Shown here piece by piece: positions 10,932 to 22,440 of a DNA stretch of 64,000 bases (position 1 is its first letter; the number at the start of each line of letters is the position of its first letter). Below the pieces are notes generated by a model. It was given only the letters and a program-made list of their open reading frames with translations, was not told the DNA's origin and did no database searches. The stretch spans positions 157,858,492 to 157,922,491 of the forward strand of contig OU612047.1 of the NCBI GenBank assembly GCA_914767935.1. Direction: 5' to 3'. A program made the translations under genes and the position numbers. Source of the DNA: Coremacera marginata. Lineage: Eukaryota > Arthropoda > Insecta > Diptera > Sciomyzidae.

Positions 10932-13567
10932 AGAGCTGGTTCACGACATCATTAAATATGTGCTTATACAGGTCTGAATTCCTTATTACATGTTTCAAAT
11001 CATTAGTTATATTGCTTAAAATCGGAAAATTGTTGAATTTTTTTTTCAACAGTTTTTAGAATTGGGTGGCTTGATAGTCATTTATACAATTTAACATTTT
11101 CAGACCTATTCTTGAAAATTTAAAATTGTAAACCAGTATTTTTTATATTTCTATGTGTTTGTTGTAATTTCTTGATTTCAAAGCAAAATTTGAATCTTAA
11201 AAATAATAAATTTTTATATTATTATATTTTATATTAGGAATTTCATTGACAAATTTTGTTTTTTGAGCCCCAAATTTTGTCTGAAATCAAAAAACTTACA
11301 ACAAACATACAAATATGAAAAATACTGGTTTACAATTGTAGATTCTCCAGAATAGGTCTGTTAAGCACTTACTTAACCCAAAAAAGCTAAAATAGTGATA
11401 TTTGCTTTTGCCAAAAATTATAAAAAAGCATTGCATAGCAAAAAATTCCAATGTTGTAAAAAAATATTTCTGAACTGATACAACAAAAGTGGGGCGAATT
11501 TTTCCTTTGAACTCATCTTTCAAAATATATAGAATATTCTTATGTCAGCAAGCATGTGTCAAGCGCACAGTGTGTCTCAATCTAGCGGGACAAAAAAAAA
11601 ATTGCAAAATATTAATATTATTTCTCTAAAATACAGCAGGGAATAACTGCCTTTTGTGTTTTTCTTAAAATATTTCTGAGCATCAAGTATGCAGTTTTTG
11701 AGTTAAACGTGTTAATCATGCGATGGCATATAGATTAATATTTAATTTTATAAGTAGCTGAATAAACCGAATTTATATTAAAATTATCTATTGGAATTTA
11801 AGCAAAAAATAAAAAAAAAATTAAGTTACATTTTGTTAGAATGCCATTTACTTTAACCACATATGTACGCAATTAGATGAAGTTTTTTACCAAGTTTGAG
11901 TCTCGTAGATAAAACATACTTACATTAAGCTGCAACTTTTGGCAACTTTTATTTTAAATTATACATTTATTTCTTAAAAACTCTACGCGTCCTACAACAT
12001 GACAATACCTCACGATTTTAAAATATAATTTTGTGTTTCAAAGTTGAACATTTAAAAATATTATTATTAAATATTTTAGATTGAATTTTTCAGTATAGTC
12101 AATTTTATGAACACCCTACATAAAGAAGAGTGTTTCAGATATACACTAACTTCTGGGTATTTTTTCGTTAGAATGAACAAGCGAATTATATTACAAAAAT
12201 TTTAAGTTTTGTCCTAATAGTTCGGTTAAATCTTACACAGTGGAACGGTGTAAATTGCGACAATGTTCACTAAATTTCCACCAAACATCTCAGAAAACAG
12301 AATTTGAATGGTCATTATCGTTATCAAGGATCATTCCTAAATAATTACCAAATACGTGCACTTTCCACATAAGTCTTTGCTTACCCCCTAGGCAAAATCC
12401 TGCGGACGCCCATGGCTATAGACCCTAGTTCAAATTCCACCTAGCACCGAACATTTTTCCAATAAAGCAGGCAATGACGCAAACCTCAAAAAGTAAAAAA
12501 TACCATGTAAAGCTTCTTGAGAATGTTAACCGTACTAAATCAATTTGTGGGACCAAATCTGGATAATTTGTGTACAAACATTAAATAGAAACTCGGTCAA
12601 AGTTCTTTTGAGCTATAAATGGCCAATTAATTTTTTTATTAAAGAATACTCGTATAAAACTATCATTTTATAAATCTGTCTTAATATATCTTCATAATAA
12701 TTAAAAACCTAGTTAAATGCAATTGATTGAATTGTTCGACCATTGATAAGTTATATAATTATGCATTAAATTTAAACTTAGGATCTATGTATTTACTTAT
12801 GAATGCATTTTTTTCTATGTACTTCTTGCTTAGCTGTTACTAGTTGTTAAGACTTCCAGGCAAAAACCATCAACTGTCTGCCAAGTGTCGCTGACTCGAA
12901 TGGGTGCTTAAAAAAATAAAAATATAAGTTTACAGAAAGTGCAGCAATGCTGCGGTTTGTTTTAACTATTTATTTTTTTTAATCTTTTTCGCTGTTGTAG
13001 CCTGATTCGAAATAAAATTTATGATTATTGCACGGTACGCAACGCGGTTCATAACAGACTAAGTGGACGTTGTGGTGTGGCTATTTTTGTATTTGTATAT
13101 TTTTAAGTAGACGGCATCAGCATAAGTAAAAACTTTGAACTGTTTTATATTTCGATCATTAAAAATTGTAATTTTTGCGCCATCGTAAAACACATTTTTA
13201 CATTCAAGGGAGCGATGGTAAATTTTACGACTTTTGAAAAATATGCGCAATTTTTAATTTTTTCAAAAAAAAAATATATATATGCATAAACAAAAAACAG
13301 AAGAAAAAAAAAAGAGAATTGCCAATATCAGCGCTTGAAAAGAAACTTTTACCAAGCTTCTTACGATCAATTGTATTGTGCGTGCCATAATATTTGTACA
13401 CAAATGATCGAAAGCTGAATCAACAAGCTTTATGCCGATTCCGAATGGCTCATGTTCTGAAGAAACTTAGCATGGAAGTTTTTACTTTCCGAGATTTTTA
13501 TTTGTCGGCAGAGAGTTGACGAACGAACAGAAAAATTAATTCAATTGAAAAAGTATCCTGTGTCAGA

Positions 13568-13612
13568 TGGGACTCGAACCTGGGTTCTATCGGTTACCAG
13601 CCATGCATAAAA
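13568..13612 (-). repeat. tRNA-like (possible SINE) B-box segment
   Basis: Read on the minus strand, GGCTGGTAACC is followed about 11 bp later by GGTTCGAGTCCCATCTGAC. The latter is a good match to a Pol III B box and T-arm (GGTTCGANTCC). There is no full cloverleaf or acceptor stem, so it is not a tRNA gene; a tRNA-derived SINE relic is the likeliest reading. Confidence 0.4.
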
Positions 13613-13948
13613 AAAACACAAGAATTTAAAAAAGTTAAATTGAACTAAGGAAAGTTCAAGTAATTTTTAAAAACTTTGAGTTCCAAAAAATGAACTAACT
13701 TATTTTAGTTTCTGTTTATTATTTATTAAAAAACAATAACATTTTTTTTTTAAATATATAAAGAGTTTCGCTTTCGGCAGAATATTATAAAAGGGTCAGA
13801 TTTCAGTTTCGGCCAAAATTTAATTGACGGTCTTACACTAACGATAAGGGTGGAAGTAAAAAAAAAGATTAAGTCGAATATTTTCCATACTGACTTAAGA
13901 TTTATTGTTATTGGTGGCTTAAATAATATTTTAATTTAGAGCTGCGAC

Positions 13949-13974
13949 AAAAAAAAAAAAAAAAAAAAAAAAAA
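13949..13974 (+). repeat. Poly(A) tract, 26 bp
   Basis: An uninterrupted run of A. It could be the tail of a retroposed sequence, but I could not identify a body or a target duplication. Confidence 0.8.
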
Positions 13975-14965
13975 CATATGTCAACACATGTTTGCTGGAT
14001 CAAAAGTTGACTTTATTTTAAATTTACTAGGTGCTTTATACCTTTTCATTCATTTCCAATATTTGCAATTATTCCAGAAAACTTCTTTATTTTGAATATA
14101 CATTTTTGTTTCTTACGTACACTGAAAAAAAATCTGTGTAAAAATAGAATAGAATGTGTATTGAATATACAATACAATATTTTATTACTTTGACGAAATT
14201 TATTTTAAGCTACTTTTAAAACATAAGTTTGTGATCAAAAAAATAGCTTAAAACAAATTTTTACAAAATAACAACATTTGTAGTCAATACATATGTCCAT
14301 GTTTGAAAAATTCGATACTTTGATACGTAAAACACAACTTAAAAATGAAAACATCTCAATAAACACCAAATCGTAGTCAGATTCATTTTGAATTCGAAAC
14401 GAATACGAGATCTCAGATTCACCTCCACGGATTCGAAACGAATTAAAAAAAATCCAATTTTGCGAATCCGAGAATTTTTCGGGATTTGTGAAAATAATAG
14501 TACGTGAAATAATTTTCACAAAAAATTTGTTCATATAAAAACTTATGGAATAAATTTGTCTTTTAAAAAATCGAATTGAATTCGCAAAAATGCAAATCCG
14601 AATCACACAATTTTTCTGGTGGTATTTTTCATATGAAAATAATTAAAAAAATGATGCGTGGAAATTAAGAACAGACACGAAAAATTATAAAATAAAAAAA
14701 ATTTTTCATATAAATACTTATAAAAAAATATTTTTTATTAGCTTTCTGTTGTTAATACGTGGTTTTAGCGAATATTTTTTTAAACATAAATTTTATATAA
14801 AAATAATACTTTTTTATATGAGAAAAATTTATATTATATTATTTTATAATATATATATATAGGGTGTTTTTTTTAGAGGCATAGAACTTCGAATTGAAAT
14901 AAAACACAAGAAAATCGTTTTAATGTCCATCAATTTGGCTTTATTGGAAGGATAATTTTATGACA

Positions 14966-16051
14966 TTAATGTTTAAAAATGATTTCGGGCATGTGGCTTC
15001 CGCGGCTGGCTCGAATAAATCTCATTCTACAGGTCCAATTTTCAACCACTTTTTCGAGCATATGGGGCCGTATGTCGGCAATAACGCCACGAATGTTGGC
15101 TTCCAAGTCCCCTAAAGTTTCTGGTTTGCTGGCGTAGACGAGCGACTTCACATATCCCCAAAGAAAATAATCCAATGGTGTCAAATCACACGATCTTGGT
15201 GGCCAATTGACAGGTCTATTCCGCGAAATTATGCGCTCATCGAATGTTTCCTTCAATAAATCGATTGTGACGTGCGCTGTGTGGCATGTAGCGCCGTCTT
15301 GTTGGAACCACAACTCATCCACATTCATGCCATCCAATTCTGGAACAAAATAGTCGGTTATCATGGCTCTATACCGGTCTCCATTAACGGTAACTGACTC
15401 TCCAGCATTATTTCGGAAGAAGAATGGCCCAATGACTCCACCAGCCCATAGAGCACACCAAACAGTCAGTTTTTGTGGATGTAATGGCGTCTCAAGGGTC
15501 TCATGTGGATTCTCTTCACTCCAAATGCGGCAATTTTGCTTGTTGACGTAGCCATTCAACCAAAAATGAGCCTCATCACTGAACAAAATTTTGCGATGAA
15601 AATCAGCATCGAGATCAATCTCATTTTCGGCCCATACACCAAAATCACGACGCATTGCATGGTCTCGCGGCTTTAATTCTTGCACAAGCTGGATCTTGTA
15701 AGGTCGCAAGCCAAGATCTTTGCGCAAATTCTTCCATAAAGTTGATGGACAAAGCTCCAATTGCTGTGCACGGTGGCGAATCGATTCATTCGGGTCCTCT
15801 TCAACATTTTGCTCTACTGCGGCAATTGTTTCTTCGGTGCGCACTGTTCGACGTCTCTGCGGATGCGTATTATCACATAGAGTAAACGTAGTGCGAAAAC
15901 GATCTATGGTTAACCGAATTAATTGCTCTGATGGACGATTATGTCGACCATAAAATGGACGGAGCTTGCGGTAAACTTCGCGAACTGAACCATTATTTTC
16001 GAAATAAATTTGCACGATTTGCAAGCGTTGTTCTTTTGTCAACCTGTTCAT
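14966..16051 (-). CDS. DD41D mariner (rosa-like) transposase, open
   Basis: A full-length 361-residue transposase of the IS630-Tc1-mariner superfamily, which would cut and paste the element by binding its 18-bp ends. The helix-turn-helix region comes first (MNRLTKEQRLQIVQIYFENN, about residues 1-45, of the DUF4817 type) and a second one at about 84-115. The catalytic acidic residues are D159 (FSDEAHF), D252 (WFQQDGATCH) and D294 (CDLTPLDYFLWG). The 41-residue spacing between the last two is the DD41D signature of the rosa group, named from a tephritid fly. I chose the ATG at 16051 because the family starts MxRLTKEQR; the longer frame up to 16090 reads into the upstream duplicated copy. No stops or frameshifts are seen. 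Activity is not shown. Confidence 0.85.
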   Translation of the reverse strand: MNRLTKEQRLQIVQIYFENNGSVREVYRKLRPFYGRHNRPSEQLIRLTIDRFRTTFTLCDNTHPQRRRTVRTEETIAAVEQNVEEDPNESIRHRAQQLELCPSTLWKNLRKDLGLRPYKIQLVQELKPRDHAMRRDFGVWAENEIDLDADFHRKILFSDEAHFWLNGYVNKQNCRIWSEENPHETLETPLHPQKLTVWCALWAGGVIGPFFFRNNAGESVTVNGDRYRAMITDYFVPELDGMNVDELWFQQDGATCHTAHVTIDLLKETFDERIISRNRPVNWPPRSCDLTPLDYFLWGYVKSLVYASKPETLGDLEANIRGVIADIRPHMLEKVVENWTCRMRFIRASRGSHMPEIIFKH

Positions 16052-16176
16052 GATGAAATGGCAAACCAAACTGAACATAAACTGAACCATTATTTTCGAA
16101 ATAAATTTGCACGATTTGCAAGCGTTGTTCTTTTGTCAACCTGTTCATGATGAAATGGCAAACCAAACTGAACATA
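15983..16176 (+). repeat. 97-bp tandem duplication over the transposase start
   Basis: The 97 bases at 15983-16079 are repeated at once at 16080-16176 with no visible change. The unit includes the transposase initiation codon and first 20-odd codons. As 97 is not a multiple of three, initiation in the upstream copy (the 87-residue frame 15993-16256) leaves the transposase frame after GSV; only the inner ATG gives the full protein. Confidence 0.92.
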
Positions 16177-16621
16177 AATGACATTAGAGTTGCCAGATTT
16201 GACCACAAAATGCCAGTTTTATCTCTATTCGAAAAACAAACCTCTAAAAAAAACACCCGATATATATATACAATTTCGTATTTGTTTTTTATATAAATAA
16301 TTTCCTCTAATAATTTTTTTATGATTTATATATGGAAAAGTTTATCCGAAATATTCGGATTCGCTAGCTTACATTTTTGCAAATTTTTACTTTTTACTTT
16401 AAAATGTCATTTTAATATATTTTTTTTTAAGGATTTTTCTTAAAAAAAGTATTTTGTTTAGTACAATGTTATTTATACACCTTCTAAGTTAATATATGAA
16501 AAATTAAGTTAATGAAAAAAATGCAAAAAATAATATTAATTTCAAACTTTTGTAAAGTCAAATTTAAGAAAAAAATTAATAACATATTAAAAACAAGAAA
16601 AATTTTTCTTTTAGGCCAAGT

Positions 16622-16757
16622 TTGGTTTTCGATCCCACGTCCGCGAATGCATGTTTTTATTATGTCGCAAATTAAGCCATACCAACAACTGCAATAGCAG
16701 CAATAGGTTAAGGTGCTGGCCTTGCATTCAGATGAGGTGGTTTCGATTCTTTACATG
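16622..16757 (+). repeat. tRNA-like (possible SINE) segments, two B boxes
   Basis: GGTTTTCGATCCCACGTC lies at about 16622. About 80 bp later comes GGTTAAGGTGCTGGCCTTGC (like a tRNA A-box/D-arm region), then GTGGTTTCGATTCTTTACAT (B-box-like) at about 16737. Spacing between the last two matches the A-to-B distance of tRNA-derived promoters. The sequence is too degenerate for a tRNA; a SINE relic or tandem tRNA-like fragments are inferred. Confidence 0.45.
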
Positions 16758-19700
16758 GTAAGTTTAAAAAAAATATAAAGTTAATAGTTATAGCATTTGA
16801 ATTATATATAGAAAAAATATGCATTGTTTTCATTATAAGTAATTTGGGAATATGAGAAAATTAAAAAAAAAAATCGATCCCAAAACGATTCGATTATTTC
16901 AATTATCTCGTTTTGAAAACGATTTTAAAAATCTCTTTTCGAAGACGAAGTGTGAATTTCTTCCTCTCGCGGATTCGTAAACGAAGCTAGGACGAATTTC
17001 GTTTTCGAACTAAATACACGAGATCTCGGTTGCATCTCGAATTTGAAACGAATACGTATGGTTTATTGGTATTGTGTTCAATTTTAAAGCTTGTCGATTT
17101 TTTTCTATGTACTCTTCCCTTCTACTTTACATATATCGTATTACATTAATCATATATCTATATAACTATATCTAATACAATCCTATTTATGGTTTCGAGG
17201 TCCTGAATCCATTTTTGTTAATATTTTTGCTGTTAAATAGTTACTGGCAGTTGAAGCAAAATAGGTGGATAGAGATGTATTTACGAGTAGTGCTTTCAAC
17301 ACATAATTTGATATGTTTTTGAGGTCACCGAATTTATTTTTGCTTAAATTTTTGTTTAAAATAAGTAGTTTGGGGTGCGGGGTAGTACAAAGAAGGTGCA
17401 TTTTATAAATTTATACAAGGACGCACTTGAGCTTATTTAATCTAGGTACACTGTAATAGTTCGCTCTAACTTCTTTTCCACTGACCTTGTGTTCAAGTAT
17501 ATAGTAAAGATTTTTTTTTTTTTAAATTATCGAGCAATTTCAAATTTAATAGCGTCATTATGCTTTTGCTTTAATACGACTGCATTCATAAAAATAGCTT
17601 CATGCTATTTTATGTTGCTCATTAAAAAATTGCAAAACTAATTTCTATTTATGAAGATGATCAATAAAAGTTGCTACATTGTTGGGAGTGCGCATACACG
17701 CAGGAACTTTTGAAAAAGCATGTCGATCAGTGAGTGAAATTTTCACTCCAGGTATTCGGCTGTAAAGCCACAGGTTACCCCCTATGTTAAGCATTTTTTT
17801 ATTATTCTCTTAGAACCTCGTTAGCATAAGAATAAATATACAGTGCAACACATAAAAAAGTTATTGACTTCGAATAACAGATTCTCGAATAACATAACAA
17901 AAATATGTTATTACATGTTTATCGATGTTTAAAAAGATATTTACGTTTGACTAGAATGTAATAAGGATTTTAAGTTCAAGATAATTTATGAAATTTACTA
18001 TAAAAAAAAAAAAATTCTAAGTATTCACCTTTGACATAGTTGTTGTGTTGTGGAACTTTAAGTGAAATTTTAAGGGCAACATTTTTGTGATATTATTTGA
18101 CAAAAATCTAATTTGAACCATTCACAAAATATTAAACATATACCCGGAAAAGAAAACATAGAAGTTAAAATTATTGTTAAAAAATTTTCCTTGTACAATT
18201 TCAATACATAGGTTAGTATTTTCAAGCTCGTGCTTATGAGAAAATATTAATTTTGCAGTCGTCAGGCATTAAAATTTAACATGAATTAAAAATTCCTTTT
18301 AATCAACCAAAATTTGTACTAAATCTAGTTTCTTTGTTAGAACGCAAACGAGGACTTTAATGACTTTTAAAAATTAGGAAACCAAGTAATTGATTTTATA
18401 AGTTTTTTATTGTTTTATAATTGTTGTTTTTAATAACTGTTGTTTTCTTTAGACTGACACTAGTATCAGCTGCTAGCAGCAATATTAAATCAATGCCTTT
18501 GATTGCTTTGCCTTTTGACACACGTCAAATGATAAAACACACGTCAATACCTAAACAGCAATTCTAACACATAATTCATAAAAAATATTACCACATTAGG
18601 GTGTGTCCGAAGTTTTGTGGCAGCAGACCTAGCAGCTAAAAATATTTCTTGGCAAGAACCGATTGCAATTTGTACTCGTGACAAAATCATTTATTTTAGC
18701 CAACTACATACTACAGAGCAACATTGTCTTGGCCAGTTGAAATGCTAATGGCGTGAAGTCATTTTGTCGATTTTTACAAACTCAAAAATATTAAAAAAAA
18801 AAAAGAGTACAAAACTCGGATTGCTCCATGTTGTCGACACTAAAAAAAACATTTCTTTGCCGGCAAAAATTTTTATTATCGCATCGATGCAAAGTGTTTG
18901 CAATTTAATTTTCCACAATCCATTTGAAAACTAAGGATTGCAGAAGGAAGCTTAAAGGCAAGGGGTTGGGAATTGCCTAAAGATTGCAAACATTAATTTT
19001 CGCCTGAGTGTGTGGCGAAGGTACAAATTTAGCAGCCGATCTCGGCGAGCGACAGCTATGGCCGCCAGCTGGTTGGCTAGCTTGGCGTGATCATTATTGT
19101 GTCTGCTCCTGAGTTGCCAAAGTTGCAACAGTTGGTGTGTAGGGCAAATTTTTGTAATTTTTTAATATAAAAAATTTAGTCGAGAATCAGTATGTTATTG
19201 AGAGCTAAGAAGATCTTTAGAAAAAAAAAAATTAATTTGAAAAACTGTAACTTATTCGTTTATTGTAAAAAATTCTTGCCTTTATTATTAAAATCAACAA
19301 AAACCAAGAATGAGATTAAGATATTTGTTCGAAATCATCCGATACTATAAAATTCCTATGTTCTTTAAATAAAGTATTTAGACGAAAAATCGACTGGGAC
19401 AAAATAGCAACATTTTCAAATAAAAACTTGTGATTTATATCTGAATGATGTTTATTTGAGCACAAATTTCCTCTTAAATCATTATAGATTCCATTCTATA
19501 TACATCTCTATGTCTATGTCTATGTTCTATGTCTATCTGGGTCCTAAATAAAATTTGTTAGTATAAAAATTATCTCTAAAAATAAAATTTGTAGTTCATG
19601 TAAAAAAAAAAGGAGCTGTCAGAAAATATGTTCCTGCATTATTTATTTAAGATGTTAAATGTGTTACGGTAAGTTGCAAGCATTAAAACTATTTATTTTT

Positions 19701-19941
19701 CAGTACATATTAAAATTACTTATCACATTTTAAATTAACTTACACTTTGTTCTTTCAATCAAAAGCATTCTTACTAACATATAAAAAAACTAATATATAA
19801 AAGTTACAATTTTCGATTAATGAATTATATTACTTCGGAACTTATTATTTCCAATTTTCTTATCGATTATCATTGGAAAAAGTCGAGAGAAATAATACAA
19901 CCATGTAAGAACATAAAAACAAAAACATTCAAAATCTTCAT

Positions 19942-19976
19942 CTGGGCAGTCGCGGGGATTGAACCCGGGCTCCCAG
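19942..19976 (-). repeat. tRNA-like B-box segment
   Basis: On the minus strand the segment reads GGGAGCCCGGGTTCAATCCCC, with a B box and a G/C-rich flank, then GACTGCCCAGATG. It is similar in type to the segments at 13568 and 16622. No cloverleaf can be built from the flanks. Confidence 0.35.
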
Positions 19977-20597
19977 AGCTATAATTATAAGTAGAAACTA
20001 AGCGAATGTAAGACAACAACACTGCATACGCAACAAATGTTAAATTTCTGAATTAATGAATTAAATTATTTCGAGACCTATTGTTTCCAATTTTTTTATC
20101 GTAAATGATTGGAGATAATCTAAAACATATAATAAAAACACTTAAAACATAAAATACCGTGGCTTCTAAAATCATATTTTTAAGTGGAAACTAAGAAAAT
20201 GTAACTTGAAGCTAAGAAAATGTAAAAACACGGACATGTATGACTTAAACATCTACAGACATATAATCCACAATAGGTTCATAACGCCACGTACTTAAAT
20301 AGGTCAGGAAATGTCACATCAGCAGCAAAAAGTAGGATTAGTTCAACTCATTACCAACCTCTGCTTCCTTCTTTAGCTTAGTGCTTAAAATTAAAGCTTT
20401 TGGTGTATAGATCTTTCGCATATTATATGCTTAGGTTCCGCTCGCCTTGCTATATTACCTTGCAACAGAATCCGACTGTTTACCCAAGTGACTTTTGAAA
20501 ACCATTTATTTTTCCTGACTGCTCAACTTTTGCTTACTGCAACGGCCAACCTATGCCTGATACAGCTTTCAGATATCCTGGGCGCTGTTATAAGCTG

Positions 20598-20880
20598 TTT
20601 TAAGAACCGATCACCCGAACCGATTAAATATCATGAGAACCGATCCCCGATCACCCAAACCGATTAAATAAATAAGAACCGATTAGATGTCATAAAAACC
20701 GGTTCCTGTCATAAGAACCGATCACCCGAAACGATTAAATATCACAAGAAGCGATTAGATGTCATTAGAATCGATCACCTGTTATAAGAACCGATCAGCC
20801 GACCCGATTAAATGTCATAAAAACCGATTATCCGTCACAAGAACAAATTACCCATCATAAGAATCGAGTACCCGTTGCAT
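20598..20880 (+). repeat. Diverged minisatellite (AAGAACCGAT...)
   Basis: About ten irregular units built on AAGAACCGATCACCCG followed by a variant of AACCGATTAAATATCAT. Units vary from about 18 to 35 bp, with many substitutions (ACCGATTAGATG, GCGATTAGATG, AATCGATCACC). It ends where a unit GAATCGAGTACCCG opens the 60-bp direct repeat that follows. Confidence 0.8.
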
Positions 20881-21118
20881 ACCATAACTTCAGACTTCAT
20901 ACGCTCTGCTGCAAAGATTAACTGCATCTTGCTGTATAACGAAACGACCACTTTTGATCGCGCGAGACACGGTAAGCACTACATTTTTTTATACCAAAAT
21001 ATATTGTCACCCGTTTCTTTGTTCGTTATAAGTCTTCGTTTCGTTATACCAATGAACAAGAACCGAGTACCCGTTGCATACCATAATTTCCGACTACATA
21101 CGCTGTGCTGCAAAGATT
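20861..21118 (+). repeat. 59-bp direct repeat, 199 bp apart
   Basis: 20861-20919 and 21060-21118 share CGAGTACCCGTTGCATACCA, then an ACTTCATACGCTCTGCTGC-like segment and CAAAGATT, with about five differences. Each copy begins with a minisatellite-type unit (GAATCGAGTACCCG / GAACCGAGTACCCG). The pair suggests that the minisatellite is part of a larger repeated unit. Confidence 0.8.
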
Positions 21119-21649
21119 TTGTAAATTATAATAAGAACTATCATAAGGATTTGGAATTGTTCAATAAAGATTGAAAATATAAGTATAATATAATTTATAA
21201 ATTAAATTTATTGAAAATAAACCAAGCTGGGGCTATTACACTAGATTAATTGCTAAAAACCTAGATCCGAAAAACCAACCTGTAATACAATAAGCCAAGA
21301 GCAGCAAGATGACCTAGTCAACCACTTCACGAAGCAATGCTCTGAGGCACTGAAAAAGGTCTGTTCTAGCAGAACGCACAAAGAATCAGATTAACCACCT
21401 TGGTGGTCCCGTGAACTGGAAGTACTTCGAAGGGAGTTCTGGAAGGAATTCAACTCTGCCAAACGCACTAACAGGGTAGCTTCCTGGAATAGCTATAAGT
21501 ATAACTTAGTACTAATAAAGCGGCTATTAGGAAGGCTAAACATATCTCGTGGACGACTTTCTGCAGCAATATTGAATCAACGTCAAAGGCATCTCGACTA
21601 CGTAAGATTATATCCAAATTCCCCACATCGCCAAGCTACATACAAATAG

Positions 21650-22440
21650 ATGACGGCTTTTGGACAGACTCAAGCCTTGAATCTCTCAACCTCCTTATGG
21701 ATATCCACTTTTCCGCCAGTAGGAACTGACACACCGCGTAACTCAACAACGCCCATAGGCGCCAAATCTCAACTGGTGCACTCCATAGTAGGCAGAGGGA
21801 AGATTACATGGGCAGTGTCCACATTCCAGCCCTACAAATCTGTAGGTACTGATGGAATTGTCTCGGCACAGCTTCAACATACCCTCCCGCACATAATGCC
21901 CAGATTTCTGACCATTTTCTCTACTTGCTTATAAATAAACGACACTCCCATCGGTTAGAGAGAGGCTAAAGTAGTTTTCATACCTAAGGCAGGCAAAGCT
22001 TCGCATGCCAGTCCAAAAGAATTCAGACCTATCAGCATATCTTCTTTCAAACTAAATGGATTGTAAAAATTTATTGAAGTTTCTCTGAGGCAAACCATTT
22101 ACACTTCAAAACTTTCAAGTGCTCAACATGCGTACAACAAGGGCAAATCCACATACATTGCCCTCAAATCCTTAGTCTTGACTATTCAAAAGTCACTCTC
22201 AGTTAAGGAATGTACGTTAATGGTATTCCTAGACATAGAGGGCGTCTTCAATAATGTCCTTCCGAGCGCCATTACCCTGGCATTGACGGATCTGGGAGTC
22301 GAGGCGTCTTTAGTTTCGTTTATATGCCAATTGCTTACCAACAGGGCAGTTAGTTAGGAGCTAGAAGGCTTCCCAGCTCGCAGGTACTTTAACAGAGGTA
22401 CCCCTCAGGTACGCCGATGACGTCTCTATCATAATAGGTG
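21650..22440 (+). pseudogene. Reverse transcriptase remnant of the LOA/I-like LINE
   Basis: The RT core is broken. The frame at 21650-21934 has the fingers motif (KSVGTDGIVSAQL), and a YADD box follows at about 22412. The stretch that should lie between the TPQ of the 'PQGGVLSP' box and YADD is absent: 'GTPQ' at about 22398 runs directly into 'RYADD', so an internal deletion has removed about 40 residues in the palm. Cannot encode an active polymerase. Confidence 0.65.

Larger units (their letters stand above)
7985..12414. mobile_element. Large hAT-like element, 4.4 kb, with nested insertions
   Basis: Tips are CATGGGAATGCACGGGGGG at 7985 and, read inwards from 12414, CATGGGCGTCCGCAGGAT. The perfect 8-bp direct repeat GCTATAGA lies immediately outside (7977-7984 and 12415-12422). 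The C/G-rich subterminal block resembles that of the element at 2232-4369. Inside are a 95-bp piggyBac-like MITE (8318-8412) and the CCCTATAGG element (9456-10931). Without those about 2.86 kb remains, long enough for a once-autonomous hAT, but no frame with transposase motifs survives. Tip similarity is limited to about six perfect bases plus scattered matches; the target duplication is the main evidence. Confidence 0.62.
12423..14861. other. Non-coding stretch
   Basis: AT-rich, no recognisable gene. It contains a tRNA-like B box (13568-13609), a 26-base A run (13949-13974) and the word ATTCGAAACGAAT repeated around 14392-14445. The 123-residue frame at 14235-14606 shows no domain. Confidence 0.5.
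14862..16258 (-). mobile_element. rosa-type (DD41D) mariner element
   Basis: The tips are perfect 18-bp inverted repeats: GGGTGTTTTTTTTAGAGG from 14862 and its complement ending at 16258. Weaker inverted similarity continues inwards to a TTCGAAT word. It sits in a (TA)n tract; on the left the tip abuts TA directly, on the right GA intervenes before TATATA, so the TA duplication is not clean. Total length is about 1.4 kb and one transposase frame fills it. It also carries a 97-bp tandem duplication at its 5' end. The intact repeats and open frame suggest a fairly recent insertion. Confidence 0.85.
16259..20597. other. Non-coding stretch
   Basis: AT-rich, no gene recognised. It includes tRNA-like boxes at 16622-16757 and 19942-19976, and a block at 16875-17062 with CGAGATCTC and GAAACGAATACG words that also occur at 14392-14410 on the other side of the mariner element. 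The remaining open frames are short and featureless. Confidence 0.5.

Noticed and set aside
13568..13612. True tRNA gene
   Set aside because: Only the B-box/T-arm region is recognisable; acceptor and anticodon stems cannot be formed.
15363..15953. Plus-strand frames of 62-77 residues in the rosa element
   Set aside because: They are antisense shadows of the transposase on the minus strand.
14966..16051. Reading the third catalytic residue as D289 (spacing 36)
   Set aside because: In mariner transposases the catalytic Asp is the second one of the PDLAPSD-type box, which here is D294, giving spacing 41.
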